From Streptomyces clavuligerus (lineage in GTDB: Bacteria; Actinomycetota; Actinomycetes; Streptomycetales; Streptomycetaceae): a stretch of 64,000 bases of DNA. The notes beneath the pieces were generated by a model, which was not told where the DNA came from, searched no databases, and saw nothing but the letters and a program-made list of their open reading frames with translations. The stretch is from contig NZ_CP027858.1 of the NCBI RefSeq assembly GCF_005519465.1, positions 248,001 to 312,000 on the forward strand. The letters are read 5' to 3'. Shown one piece after another: positions 31,998 to 41,465 of the stretch; positions within the stretch are counted from its first letter, which is position 1, and every line of letters starts with the position of its first letter. The position numbers and the translations under genes are program-made.

Positions 31998-34838
31998 ATG
32001 GCGTTCATGCGGTACAAAGCGACGGGGTACAGCTGGGTGCTGGGGCGTCCGGACGGGGACTGGTTCCTGTTCGGACGGGGCGAGGACGGCGCCCTGGCCC
32101 GGCCGGGCGGCACGGACACGGGCCCCCTGGACCGGCTCGACCCCCGGCTGGCCGCCCGGAGCGAGCGCTACCGGGAGTACAGCGAGGGGGCGTTGACGCT
32201 CCCCGACCGGGACGGCTCCTGGCAGAGCCTCTTCTTCCGGGGCGAGCGCTGCGAGTGGTACGACTGGGACCGCGGTGTCGTCCGCGAGTGCCCCTGGACC
32301 GAGCTGGGCACCTGGGGCACGGCGCTCCCCGCCGGATACCGTTCGCAGATCGACGCCCTGCTCCAGGGGGCGGACGGGGAGGACGGCACCTGGCGGACCC
32401 ATCTCTTCAAGGGGCCGCGGGTCCTGACCCTGGACTGGCGGACGGGTGTCGTGGCCGAACGGCTCGTCACCGAGGGCCCGGACCCGTCCGGGTGCGCCGG
32501 GTGGGCCGGGCTGCCCCCCGCGTTCCGCGGCGACCTCGACCATGTCGCCGACCACCGGCCCGCCGCCGACGGCACCCGGCGCAGCCTGCTGGTCAAGGGC
32601 GGCCACGCCGTCCTCCTCGACTGGGAGCGGGGCGTCCTGGCCGAGGGCGCGCCCGACCGGCTCCAGGACGGCGTCCTCACCGCGCTGCCGGATTTCTGCC
32701 GCACCCCGTACCGCACCACCACCGGCCGGTGGACCACCGTCCCGGAGGAGTCCGGGGGCAGGACGGTCGAGGTCCGCGTCGACATCGACGGCGAGCGTCC
32801 GCTGCTGACGGTCAGCGGCGATCTGTACGAGCGCACCCCCACCGGGACGGCGTACGTGGACTCCTTCCGCGCCGAGGCCCTGACGGTGGAGCGGACCGCC
32901 GGTCTCGACACCATCACCCAGTCCGGGGTCCATTGGGCGAACGGCTGCCCGCTGACGGAGCTGACCCTGAGGCTCCCCCGGGTCGCCGCGACAGACCCCG
33001 CCGCGGACGGCCCCGGGACCGTCTCCGAAGCCGCTGTCCCCGACGGCACGGGCTTCCTCGGTCTGTCGGGCAGCGGCCGTTTCCTCTCCCAGCCGCTGCT
33101 GCGGACCGGCACCGCGCTGCGGACGGTGGAGCTGACGACACAGGCGCTGGAGGGCGCGGCGGTCTTCGAGGAGTACAAGACCTCCTCCGGCCCGGCGCCG
33201 TCCTTCCGCCGCGGCCGTACGCTCACCCTCGCCTCCGCCTACGCCGAGGCGGGGGTGGAGATCCGCGCCACGGGCCGCGTCGGGATCATCGCGCGGCCCA
33301 CCGGGGACCCCGCCCCGCCCGGCTCCCCCCTGGCCTGGTCGGACGCCGAACTCCACGCGGCGGTCTGCGACCACGCGGGCCGGCAGCGGGATCTGCCCGG
33401 GTGGCGGCTGTGGATGTTCGTCGCCACCCGGCACGCCGAACTCTCCGCGGGCGGCGTCATGTTCGACCGGGTCGGCAGCCATGGCCAGGGGGTGGCCCTC
33501 CTCGCGGACGAGCTGCGGCCCGGCGGCGGCGACAGCACCGCCCATGAGCTGTTCTCCTACGTCCACCAGCTGGGGCACGCCCTCGGTCTGCCGCACTCCT
33601 GGCTGAAGCGGTTCTCCCGGCCGCACACCCCCATGGACCCGGGCGGCGGCCACGCCGACCTGTCCTGGATGAACTGCCCGCACGGCTACGACAACGGCGG
33701 GGGCCACCGGGGCGCCCGGGACTTCTTCGCCGACTTCGCCCACCGTTTCACCGACGACGAGCTGCGCCATCTGCGGCACGCCTTCCACCGCCGGGTCGTC
33801 CCCGGCGGCGACGGCTTCCTGACGGGAGCCGCGCTGGAGTCCCTCGACGCCCTCGCCGCCGGGGAGACCTTCGCCCACCCGCCCGCCGACGAGTCCGGTC
33901 TCGCGCTGACGGTCGGCGGGAAACGGGCCTTCGCCTACGGCGAGCCGGTGATGGCCGAGCTGCGGCTGTCCCGTACCGGCCGCCGGGGGGACGTACCGGT
34001 GGCCGGGACGATCGGCCCGAGGAACGACCGTACGGTGGTCGCGGTCACCGGCCCCTCCGGCCGGACGCGGATCTTCCGCCCGCTCGCCCGGGTGTGCGCG
34101 GGGCCGGGCGCGGAGGAGCGGGGCGCCCTCCTCACCGAGCGGCGGCCCGCGGTCTACGAGTCGGTCTATCTCGGCTACGGCAGCGACGGGCTCTACTTCG
34201 CCGAGCCGGGTCTGTACCGCGTCACCGCCGTCCACCACAGCCTCGACGGCTCACGGGTGGCCGCCCCGACCAGGACCCTGCGGGTGCGCGCCCCGCTGGA
34301 CCGCACCGACCAGGAGGTGGGCGAGCTGATGACCGGCGACGAGCAGGGCGCCCTGCTCGCGCTCCTCGGCTCGGACGCCCCCCGGCTCGACGGCGGCAAC
34401 ACGGCCCTGCGGGAGGTCGTCGAACGCCACGGCAGGCATCCGCTCGCCGTCTACGCGCGGCTCGTCCGGGGCGCCAACGCCGGACGCCACTTCCAGACCG
34501 TCACCGACGGGCGGCTGTGGATCCGCCCGCCGGACGTCAAGGACGCCGTCGCCCAGCTCACTCATGCCGTCGCCGTCTCCCGTGACGACTCCGGCAGCGC
34601 CGGGGGTGCCGGTCTGGACCATCTCACCCTCAACGCCGCCATGCGCCGACTCGCCCTCGTCCACGGCAGGGCGGGGGACCTGGAGCGGGCCGACACCGTG
34701 CTCGACAGGCTCGTCAGCCACTTCCACGCCCAGGGCGTCCCCCGCCATGTCCAGCTCCATATCCAGCAGCAGGCGGCGCGGACCCGGGAGGCGATCCGCC
34801 GGGACGCCGGGGAGCAACCGGACCCGGAGCGGCCCTGA
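31998..34838 (+). CDS. Hemopexin-repeat protein with metzincin-like, catalytically altered domain
   Basis: A 946-residue protein starts at ATG 31998 after GGAAGGGGGA; no signal peptide. Residues 1-235 hold hemopexin-like beta-propeller repeats (FFRGERCEWYDWDRGV, HLFKGPRVLTLDWRTGV, LLVKGGHAVLLDWERGV). A beta-rich middle leads to H523-Q-L-G-H527-A-L-G-L-P-H533. The three zinc-ligand His of the metzincin signature HExxHxxGxxH are kept, but the catalytic Glu is Gln524. A PMDPG turn follows. Residues about 660-770 look Ig-like and the C-terminus (about 830-930) is helical. In matrix metalloproteases the hemopexin domain follows the protease; here it comes first. With Gln for Glu it is probably a zinc-binding, non-proteolytic protein. 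Upstream, TATTTAT near 31917-31923 may be a -10 element. Confidence 0.7.
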   Translation: MAFMRYKATGYSWVLGRPDGDWFLFGRGEDGALARPGGTDTGPLDRLDPRLAARSERYREYSEGALTLPDRDGSWQSLFFRGERCEWYDWDRGVVRECPWTELGTWGTALPAGYRSQIDALLQGADGEDGTWRTHLFKGPRVLTLDWRTGVVAERLVTEGPDPSGCAGWAGLPPAFRGDLDHVADHRPAADGTRRSLLVKGGHAVLLDWERGVLAEGAPDRLQDGVLTALPDFCRTPYRTTTGRWTTVPEESGGRTVEVRVDIDGERPLLTVSGDLYERTPTGTAYVDSFRAEALTVERTAGLDTITQSGVHWANGCPLTELTLRLPRVAATDPAADGPGTVSEAAVPDGTGFLGLSGSGRFLSQPLLRTGTALRTVELTTQALEGAAVFEEYKTSSGPAPSFRRGRTLTLASAYAEAGVEIRATGRVGIIARPTGDPAPPGSPLAWSDAELHAAVCDHAGRQRDLPGWRLWMFVATRHAELSAGGVMFDRVGSHGQGVALLADELRPGGGDSTAHELFSYVHQLGHALGLPHSWLKRFSRPHTPMDPGGGHADLSWMNCPHGYDNGGGHRGARDFFADFAHRFTDDELRHLRHAFHRRVVPGGDGFLTGAALESLDALAAGETFAHPPADESGLALTVGGKRAFAYGEPVMAELRLSRTGRRGDVPVAGTIGPRNDRTVVAVTGPSGRTRIFRPLARVCAGPGAEERGALLTERRPAVYESVYLGYGSDGLYFAEPGLYRVTAVHHSLDGSRVAAPTRTLRVRAPLDRTDQEVGELMTGDEQGALLALLGSDAPRLDGGNTALREVVERHGRHPLAVYARLVRGANAGRHFQTVTDGRLWIRPPDVKDAVAQLTHAVAVSRDDSGSAGGAGLDHLTLNAAMRRLALVHGRAGDLERADTVLDRLVSHFHAQGVPRHVQLHIQQQAARTREAIRRDAGEQPDPERP

Positions 34839-34882
34839 CCGGCGGGGCGGCCCCGGCCCCGGCGGAGCGGACCCGTGGCGGA

Positions 34883-36223
<1,341 letters not shown>

Positions 36224-36303
36224 GGCGACTCCTTCGTCCGTCTCGGCTGCCGGGCAGGGGGCCGCGCCGCCCCGCGATCGCCTCGTCACCGCCTTGTGTG
36301 CCG

Positions 36304-36317
36304 ACCGACCATTCGGT
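36304..36317. promoter_or_regulatory. TetR-type operator between paaK and the thiolase gene
   Basis: ACCGA-CCAT-TCGGT is a 5-base inverted repeat inside a wider near-symmetric element (36301-36320). ACCGA...TCGGT arms are typical of TetR-family regulators of CoA-ester catabolism, including PaaR-like proteins. Its place between divergent genes of that pathway supports control of both. No TetR gene is adjacent. Confidence 0.55.
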
Positions 36318-36375
36318 TAGCTTCGGCACGGCAAGTAATCCAGCCCTCGAACGGCGACGTCAAGAGGTGGGACCC

Positions 36376-37560
36376 ATGTCCGAGGTGTTTCTGGTCGACG
36401 GTGCGCGCACCCCGCAGGGCCGGTACGGGGGCGCCCTGGCCTCCGTCCGGCCGGACGATCTCGCCGCGCTGGTCGTCGGGGAGGCCGTCCGCCGCGGCGG
36501 GGTCCCCGCGGACGCGGTCGACGAGGTGATCCTCGGCGCCGCCAACCAGGCGGGCGAGGACAACCGCGATGTGGCCCGGATGGCGGTCCTGCTCGCCGGG
36601 CTGCCGCACACCGTCCCCGGCTACACCGTCAACCGGCTCTGCGCCTCGGGGCTGACCGCCGTGGCCTCGGCCGCGCAGGCGATACGGTCCGGCGAGGCGG
36701 AGCTGGCCGTCGCGGGCGGGGTCGAGTCGATGACCCGCGCGCCCTGGGTGATGGCGAAGCCCGGCACCCCCTGGGCCCGGCCGGGCGAGGTCCACGACAC
36801 CTCGCTGGGCTGGCGGTTCACCAACCCCGCGCTGGCCGCGCGGGAGCGGACGACCCTCTCCATGGGCGAGACCGCCGAGGAGGTCGCCGCCCTGGACCGG
36901 ATCACCCGCGCCGCGTCCGACGCCTTCGCCCTGCGCAGCCACCGGCGGGCCGTCGCCGCCCAGGAGGCGGGCCGCTTCGACCGGGAGATCGTTCCGGTGG
37001 CCGTCCGGGACGGCGAGGTCACCCGGGACGAGGGGCCGCGCCCGGGGACCACCCCGGAGAAACTGGCGGCGCTGCGGCCGGTCTTCCGCCCGGACGGGAT
37101 CGTCACCGCGGGTTCCTCCTCCCCGCTCTCCGACGGAGCTGCGGCCCTGCTCGTCGCGAGCGAGGACGCCGTCCGCCGGCACGGTCTCACCCCCCGGGCC
37201 CGGATCGTCGCCTCCGCGTCGGCCGGGGTCGAGCCGCATCTGATGGGGCTCGGACCGGTCCCGGCCACCCACAAGGCCCTGGAGCGCGCCGGGTGGGGCA
37301 TCGCCGACCTGGACGCGGTGGAGGTGAACGAGGCGTTCGCCGCCCAGGCCCTCGCGGTCGTCCGCCGTCTCGGTCTGGACGAGGAACGGGTCAACGCCGA
37401 CGGCGGGGCCATCGCGCTGGGCCATCCGCTCGGCTGCTCCGGCGCCCGCATCCTGCTGACCCTGCTCGGCCGGATGGAGCGCGAGGACGCCCGCCGGGGG
37501 CTCGCGACCCTCTGCGTGGGTGTCGGCCAGGGCGTCGCCCTGCTGGTGGAACGGGTCTGA
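36376..37560 (+). CDS. Acetyl-CoA acyltransferase (thiolase)
   Basis: A 394-residue protein starts at ATG 36376 after GAGGTGG. Thiolase motifs: nucleophile C89 in [34 protein letters not shown] and the C-terminal [10 protein letters not shown] with the acid/base Cys and His. It cleaves 3-oxoacyl-CoA (or condenses acetyl-CoA). Next to paaK the likely substrate is 3-oxoadipyl-CoA or a dehydroadipyl derivative, as for PaaJ/PcaF, but specificity is inferred from context. Confidence 0.9.
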   Translation: MSEVFLVDGARTPQGRYGGALASVRPDDLAALVVGEAVRRGGVPADAVDEVILGAANQAGEDNRDVARMAVLLAGLPHTVPGYTVNRLCASGLTAVASAAQAIRSGEAELAVAGGVESMTRAPWVMAKPGTPWARPGEVHDTSLGWRFTNPALAARERTTLSMGETAEEVAALDRITRAASDAFALRSHRRAVAAQEAGRFDREIVPVAVRDGEVTRDEGPRPGTTPEKLAALRPVFRPDGIVTAGSSSPLSDGAAALLVASEDAVRRHGLTPRARIVASASAGVEPHLMGLGPVPATHKALERAGWGIADLDAVEVNEAFAAQALAVVRRLGLDEERVNADGGAIALGHPLGCSGARILLTLLGRMEREDARRGLATLCVGVGQGVALLVERV

Positions 37561-37581
37561 CGGACCCGGACCGGACCACGC

Positions 37582-37629
37582 CGCGCCGGGTCGGGTCGCG
37601 CCGGGTCGGACCGGACCGCGCCGGGTCGG
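37582..37629. repeat. 13-base repeat, three copies, after the thiolase gene
   Basis: CGCGCCGGGTCGG occurs at 37582-37594, 37597-37609 and 37617-37629, spaced by short GTC- or ACC-type linkers. It begins right after the thiolase stop and may be part of a terminator region. Confidence 0.55.
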
Positions 37630-37784
37630 GTCGGCGCCGTGGCCCGTCCGACCCGCCGCCCGCGGACAGAAGCCGGTGACGGCGCCCCGGGCGGTCCGGC
37701 CCGCCGTCGGTGCCGGTCAGGGCCTGCCGGACGCGGGCGGCCGAGGCCGAGGCGGCTTCGGCGACCCGCGGGGGGGGCGGGCGT

Positions 37785-38270
37785 TCAGCCGGGAGAGGAA
37801 CCGCCCCTTCCGTTCGGCCCCGGCGGCCCGGTCGACCGCCGCGCGGGTCGCGGTGGCCGCCCCCGGTGGCGGACGATCAGCCCGTGCCCGTTCCGCTCGC
37901 GGTACTCCGGCCTGCTCGGCTCCGTGCTGTCGAACAGCCGCTCGCCCAGCCGCCCTTCGCGGATCAGCCGCCGTGCGTCCACCGGTACGGCGAACGTCCG
38001 GTCGCGCCTGCGGGTGATCCGCACGGGGGCGCCCTTCCGGCCCGGTCCGGGCTCGACGCGCGCCACCCCGCCCGTACCGGTCACGACCGCCGTGTCACCG
38101 GTGACAAGCGGCACCCGCGCCGCCGTGCTGCCCCGGCCCGGTACCGGACGGCCTGTCCGGTACCGGGCCGGTGCGGCGGCCACCCACCCGGTGAGTCCGG
38201 TGAGTCCGGTGAGCGGAGCCACCGCGACCGGGGCCGGGGCTCCCGCCCTTCGTCTGTTTTTGCACCACAC
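37785..38270 (-). pseudogene. Remnant of a secreted S8 (subtilisin-like) protease propeptide
   Basis: The minus strand encodes about 160 residues including LVTGDTAVVTGTGGVARVEP, GRKGAPVRITRRRDRTFAVP, DARRLIREGRLGERLFD and PEYRERNGHGL. These match the N-terminal propeptide of Streptomyces kexin/subtilisin-type proteases, which begins with a LLTGD strand and ends with RLFD followed by the mature protease. Here the frame stops at 37785 before any Asp/His/Ser protease core, and the next genes are unrelated. The Ala-rich start may be what is left of a signal peptide. It is read as a 3'-truncated gene. Confidence 0.5.
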
Positions 38271-38571
38271 CTCTCCAGGATGAAAATGACGTCATCCGAT
38301 AAACCGCCGTACCCCGCACCGGGGATGGCCCGGGTCCGGCGGCTTTTCCCTCCGGAATCCGTGGCCCCGGTACCCGCCCCCGGCCGCGGAAGGCCGGTCG
38401 AGCCCCCGAAACAGTCCTGGAACGGCCACCTCCGGACCGCTGGTATCGCTGATTTCGCACAGGGGAATTCCGGGTGGGCGGTGGAAGGGGACCGGACCGG
38501 TAGCCTTTTCCCTACTGGTGATTTCCATGTCGAACCGGAGTTCGGAATGGCATGGGGATGGGGGATGATCC
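38271..38571. other. Intergenic region with short palindrome, no gene seen
   Basis: About 300 bases upstream of the DUF2690 gene. ATGACGTCAT (38286-38295) is a perfect 10-base palindrome. A lower-GC stretch at 38495-38560 probably carries the promoter of the plus-strand gene. Confidence 0.4.
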
Positions 38572-39294
38572 ATGACACAGGAACAACATCGGGAAAACCA
38601 GGGAAACAGCGGTGCGCCGGGCCGGGAAAACCATCCGTCACCTCCTTCCACGGAAACGGAGGACCCGCGGCGCACCGGCCGCACCGCCCCCGACGGCCGC
38701 ACCGGTGGGGGTGGAGCGGAGCCGTCACGACGGCTCCCCTGGTGGCGCCGGTACGGCCCCGAGACCCTGGTGGGCGCGATCGTCGTCGCCGTGGTGGGCA
38801 CGGTGGTGTCCGTCGGTGTCGGCGCCCTGGTGAACGGCGGCACGGACCCCGCTCCCGAGGACAACCGCCCCACCCCGGCGGTCTCCGTCCGGGCCGTGGC
38901 GAAACCCACCTGTGCCGGAGAGGTCTGCCACGGGCTCGACCCCAGGACCACCCACTGCGACGCGGACGCGCTCACGGTGAAGGAGGAGTGGAAGGACGTC
39001 ATGCGGCTGGAACTGCGCTACAGCGCCCGCTGCTCCACCGTCTGGGGCAAACTCACCGGCGCCGGTCAGGGCGACACCGTGACGGTCAGTTCCTCACCCA
39101 CCCGGCTCCACAGAGCGGCCGTGGAGTCGGGTCGTACGAAATACACACCGATGCTCGCCGTCGATGTGCGCAGCGGAGGTCAGGAGCTGTCGCTCCAGGC
39201 CGTCGCGGTGGCCGTGAACGGATATCCCGAACAGCAGATCCCCCGGGGGCACGAACTGCGGATCAGCGCGGGCCCCGGGGACCTCCGCCCCTGA
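38572..39294 (+). CDS. DUF2690 domain membrane protein
   Basis: A 240-residue protein starts at ATG 38572 after a GGGGGA ribosome site. Residues 1-65 are polar and disordered, a WWRRYG stop leads to a membrane helix at about 63-88 (TLVGAIVVAVVGTVVSVGVGALV), and the outside part (105-235) has CAGEVCHGLDPRTTHC, LELRYSARCSTVWGKL and VNGYPEQ. The Cys pattern and ELRYSxxCxxxW motif are those of DUF2690, usually found at the end of actinomycete XRE regulators. Here no helix-turn-helix is attached. Function unknown. Confidence 0.7.
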   Translation: MTQEQHRENQGNSGAPGRENHPSPPSTETEDPRRTGRTAPDGRTGGGGAEPSRRLPWWRRYGPETLVGAIVVAVVGTVVSVGVGALVNGGTDPAPEDNRPTPAVSVRAVAKPTCAGEVCHGLDPRTTHCDADALTVKEEWKDVMRLELRYSARCSTVWGKLTGAGQGDTVTVSSSPTRLHRAAVESGRTKYTPMLAVDVRSGGQELSLQAVAVAVNGYPEQQIPRGHELRISAGPGDLRP

Positions 39295-39302
39295 CGGCCG
39301 CC

Positions 39303-39363
39303 CCTCCGCCCCGGAAACCCGGTACCCGGCCGGACGGACCGGCCCCGCCCTCCGGGGCGGAGG
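39303..39363. terminator. Bidirectional terminator with competing stems
   Basis: CCTCCGCCCCGG (39303-39314) pairs perfectly with 39352-39363. A second inverted repeat, CCGGCCGGAC (39326-39335) with GTCCGGCCGG (39370-39379), overlaps it, so only one can form at a time. It stands between the convergent DUF2690 and WGR genes. Confidence 0.55.
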
Positions 39364-39387
39364 CCCGGCGTCCGGCCGGTGGCCCGG

Positions 39388-40842
39388 TCAGATCAGCCGC
39401 CGTATCTCACCGCGGACCCGGTAGAACCCTCCTGCCGCGGGGTGCAGCGCGTCGACCACATAGCGCGCGCCCGGCTCCCGTATCCCGCGCGGGAACTGGA
39501 CGTTCCACCCGGTGTCGTAGCCCTGGCCCGCGCCTGCCACGACATGGACCCGGACCCGGGAGCCCTCCTGGACGCACTGCACGACGATCCCGTCCGCGGG
39601 CGCGGCCGTCACCGTGGCCAGCGACATCGGGGAGGCGGCGGGGGTGTAGGTCGGCAGCGCCGCGGCGGACTTGACGTCCCGGGCGACGGGGACCGTGCCC
39701 TGCTGCGCGGCGGCGATCGCGGCGTCCGTGGCGTCGACACAGACCAGGGAGCCGTCCGTGGTGACCATGTAGAGCCGCTCGTCCAGATACTGCATGGACA
39801 GCGCCGAGCCACTGCCCGTGCCGAGCTTCCACAGCCGGTTCCCCTCGGCGTCGAAGCAGTAGACGGAGGAGGACGAGTCACCCGCGAAGACATAGGCACC
39901 GCCGGGAGCCGTGGCGCAGGAGTACACGGAGGCGTCGCAGCCGTAGGTGGCGAGCACCGCCCCGCTCTCCTTCGACAGCCGCTGGACCACCTTGTTGGAG
40001 GTGGCCGCGTACACCGCGTCGGCCTCCTGCCAGCCGAACAGCACCCCGCCGCGCGTCTTGGTGTGCCACAGCTCGCCCGAGCCGTCCGGGCTGTAGGCGG
40101 TGACGCCCGCCGCGTGGCCGTGGTAGACGGCCCGCCCGTCGGCGCGGACCATCCAGCCGTACGGCCCGCCGGACTTGCGGGACCACTGGTGCTCGTCCTC
40201 GTGGTCGATGACCGTCAGCTTGCCCTGGGCGTCGGAGACGTCGAGCACGCCCTCGTGGATGTCCAGCCAGAAGATGTCCACGTCCGGGGCGATGGTGTAG
40301 GCGCCGAACGGCAGCTTGGACGAGAGGTCGTAGACCGTGCCGTCGTCGCACCCCGCGTAGATCCAGAAGTCGTCCGCGACGAGGCACTTCACGCCGTCCG
40401 GCAGGGAGTAGCGGGCCAGCACCTCGCCCCCGTGGCTGAGCGTGTACACATCGCCCGCCTGGTTGCCGACCCAGCAGCTGTCCTCGGAGACATGGATGCC
40501 GAAGGCCGCCGATCCGGTGCGGAAGCGCCACAGCACCGGCGCCGTCGAGCGCGCCGTCGAGGGCGCCGAGCTGACCTGCCTGCGGGTGACCGGACGGGCC
40601 GCCCGCGCCCCCTGCACCGCCGGGGCGTAGCCCTTGCGGACCTTCTCCCCGACCTTCCTCGCCGCTGCCGCCCGTGCCTTCTCCACCGTGGGGAAGGACG
40701 ACACCTGGGTCGACCCGGCGGCCCCGATCCGGCCGTAGCGCACGGACACCACCGTGCCCTCGACGGTCACCTCGTAGAACTTGTGGGCGCCGCCACCTTC
40801 CTGCGACAGCTCCAGATACGTCGTCGAACCGGACACAGACAT
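39388..40842 (-). CDS. WGR-domain protein with PQQ/WD40-like beta-propeller
   Basis: The 484-residue protein starts at ATG 40842 behind GGGGAGGGG. Residues 1-70 are a WGR domain (YLELSQEGGGAHKFYEVTVEG, VSVRYGRIGAAG), a module known from PARP and MolR-type proteins. Residues about 105-400 form a seven-blade-type propeller (repeats such as SEDSCWVGNQAGDVYTLS, DFWIYAGCDDGTVYDLSS, AVYAATSNKVVQRLS, YVFAGDSSSSVYCFD). The end is a small beta domain (IVVQCVQEGSRVRVHVV). No signal peptide, so cytoplasmic. Partner and function are unknown. Confidence 0.75.
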   Translation of the reverse strand: MSVSGSTTYLELSQEGGGAHKFYEVTVEGTVVSVRYGRIGAAGSTQVSSFPTVEKARAAAARKVGEKVRKGYAPAVQGARAARPVTRRQVSSAPSTARSTAPVLWRFRTGSAAFGIHVSEDSCWVGNQAGDVYTLSHGGEVLARYSLPDGVKCLVADDFWIYAGCDDGTVYDLSSKLPFGAYTIAPDVDIFWLDIHEGVLDVSDAQGKLTVIDHEDEHQWSRKSGGPYGWMVRADGRAVYHGHAAGVTAYSPDGSGELWHTKTRGGVLFGWQEADAVYAATSNKVVQRLSKESGAVLATYGCDASVYSCATAPGGAYVFAGDSSSSVYCFDAEGNRLWKLGTGSGSALSMQYLDERLYMVTTDGSLVCVDATDAAIAAAQQGTVPVARDVKSAAALPTYTPAASPMSLATVTAAPADGIVVQCVQEGSRVRVHVVAGAGQGYDTGWNVQFPRGIREPGARYVVDALHPAAGGFYRVRGEIRRLI

Positions 40843-41465
40843 ACCCCTCCCCAATAGGCGGAACGGGCACTCTCTGGCCGCTCGTTCCCACTGCCCAGAA
40901 GAGTAGGAGGCACCACTGACAACCGCCCCCGACCAGGGGCGGGAACACCTTCTGAGATTTCCGCCGGATCAGGGCAACCGGACAGGGGGCCTCGACCGTC
41001 TGGTTGATCGTAGGAGTCGTCGCACCCGTTCGCGCGCCGCCGTCGGCGCCCGGTCGGGCCACCGGCCGCCCCGGCGTCCGGTGGCGCCGCCGGACGGCAC
41101 CCCACTCGGCACGGATGCGATGACCAGCGCATATTTTATGAGAGATATGATGAATTATCGGATTACGCTCCTCGGTTGATCGGAGCGGTCATCGGCGGCC
41201 CCGTGCCCTGAACGGCGCCTCCCGGCAGCCTTGTGCCGGGTCCGGCGGCCGACCGGGCGACGGCCCGGGCCACGGAGGCAACCGAGCAGGGGTGCCAGGG
41301 GGTTGACCAGCCGGGGGACATGTCCCCGAGGCCGTTGGACCCCCCGTCCCCCGCAGCAGGACGCACACGGACATCGAAGAACACCGGGGAAGCACCGGAG
41401 AGCGCCGGGCCGGTGCGCACACGGCGCCCGCCCACCGGACCCCCGACAACGGATGAGGTTGGTTG
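40843..41465. other. Divergent promoter region of WGR and PBP genes
   Basis: About 620 bases without a supported gene. A clear AT-rich island lies at 41131-41160 (contains TATTTTATG, TATGATG, AATTATC), with TATGAT reading toward the PBP gene and TAAAAT reading toward the WGR gene as possible -10 elements. The PBP leader would then be about 300 bases long. Confidence 0.4.

Noticed and set aside
31896..34238. Long minus-strand open frame antisense to the hemopexin-repeat protein
   Set aside because: No ribosome site or recognisable domain; the plus-strand protein has a good ribosome site and repeats.
38281..38295. TGAAAATGA, which matches the left half of a Zur box, next to ATGACGTCAT
   Set aside because: The right half does not match the Zur consensus at most positions, and the flanking genes are not zinc-related. 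Kept only as a short palindrome.
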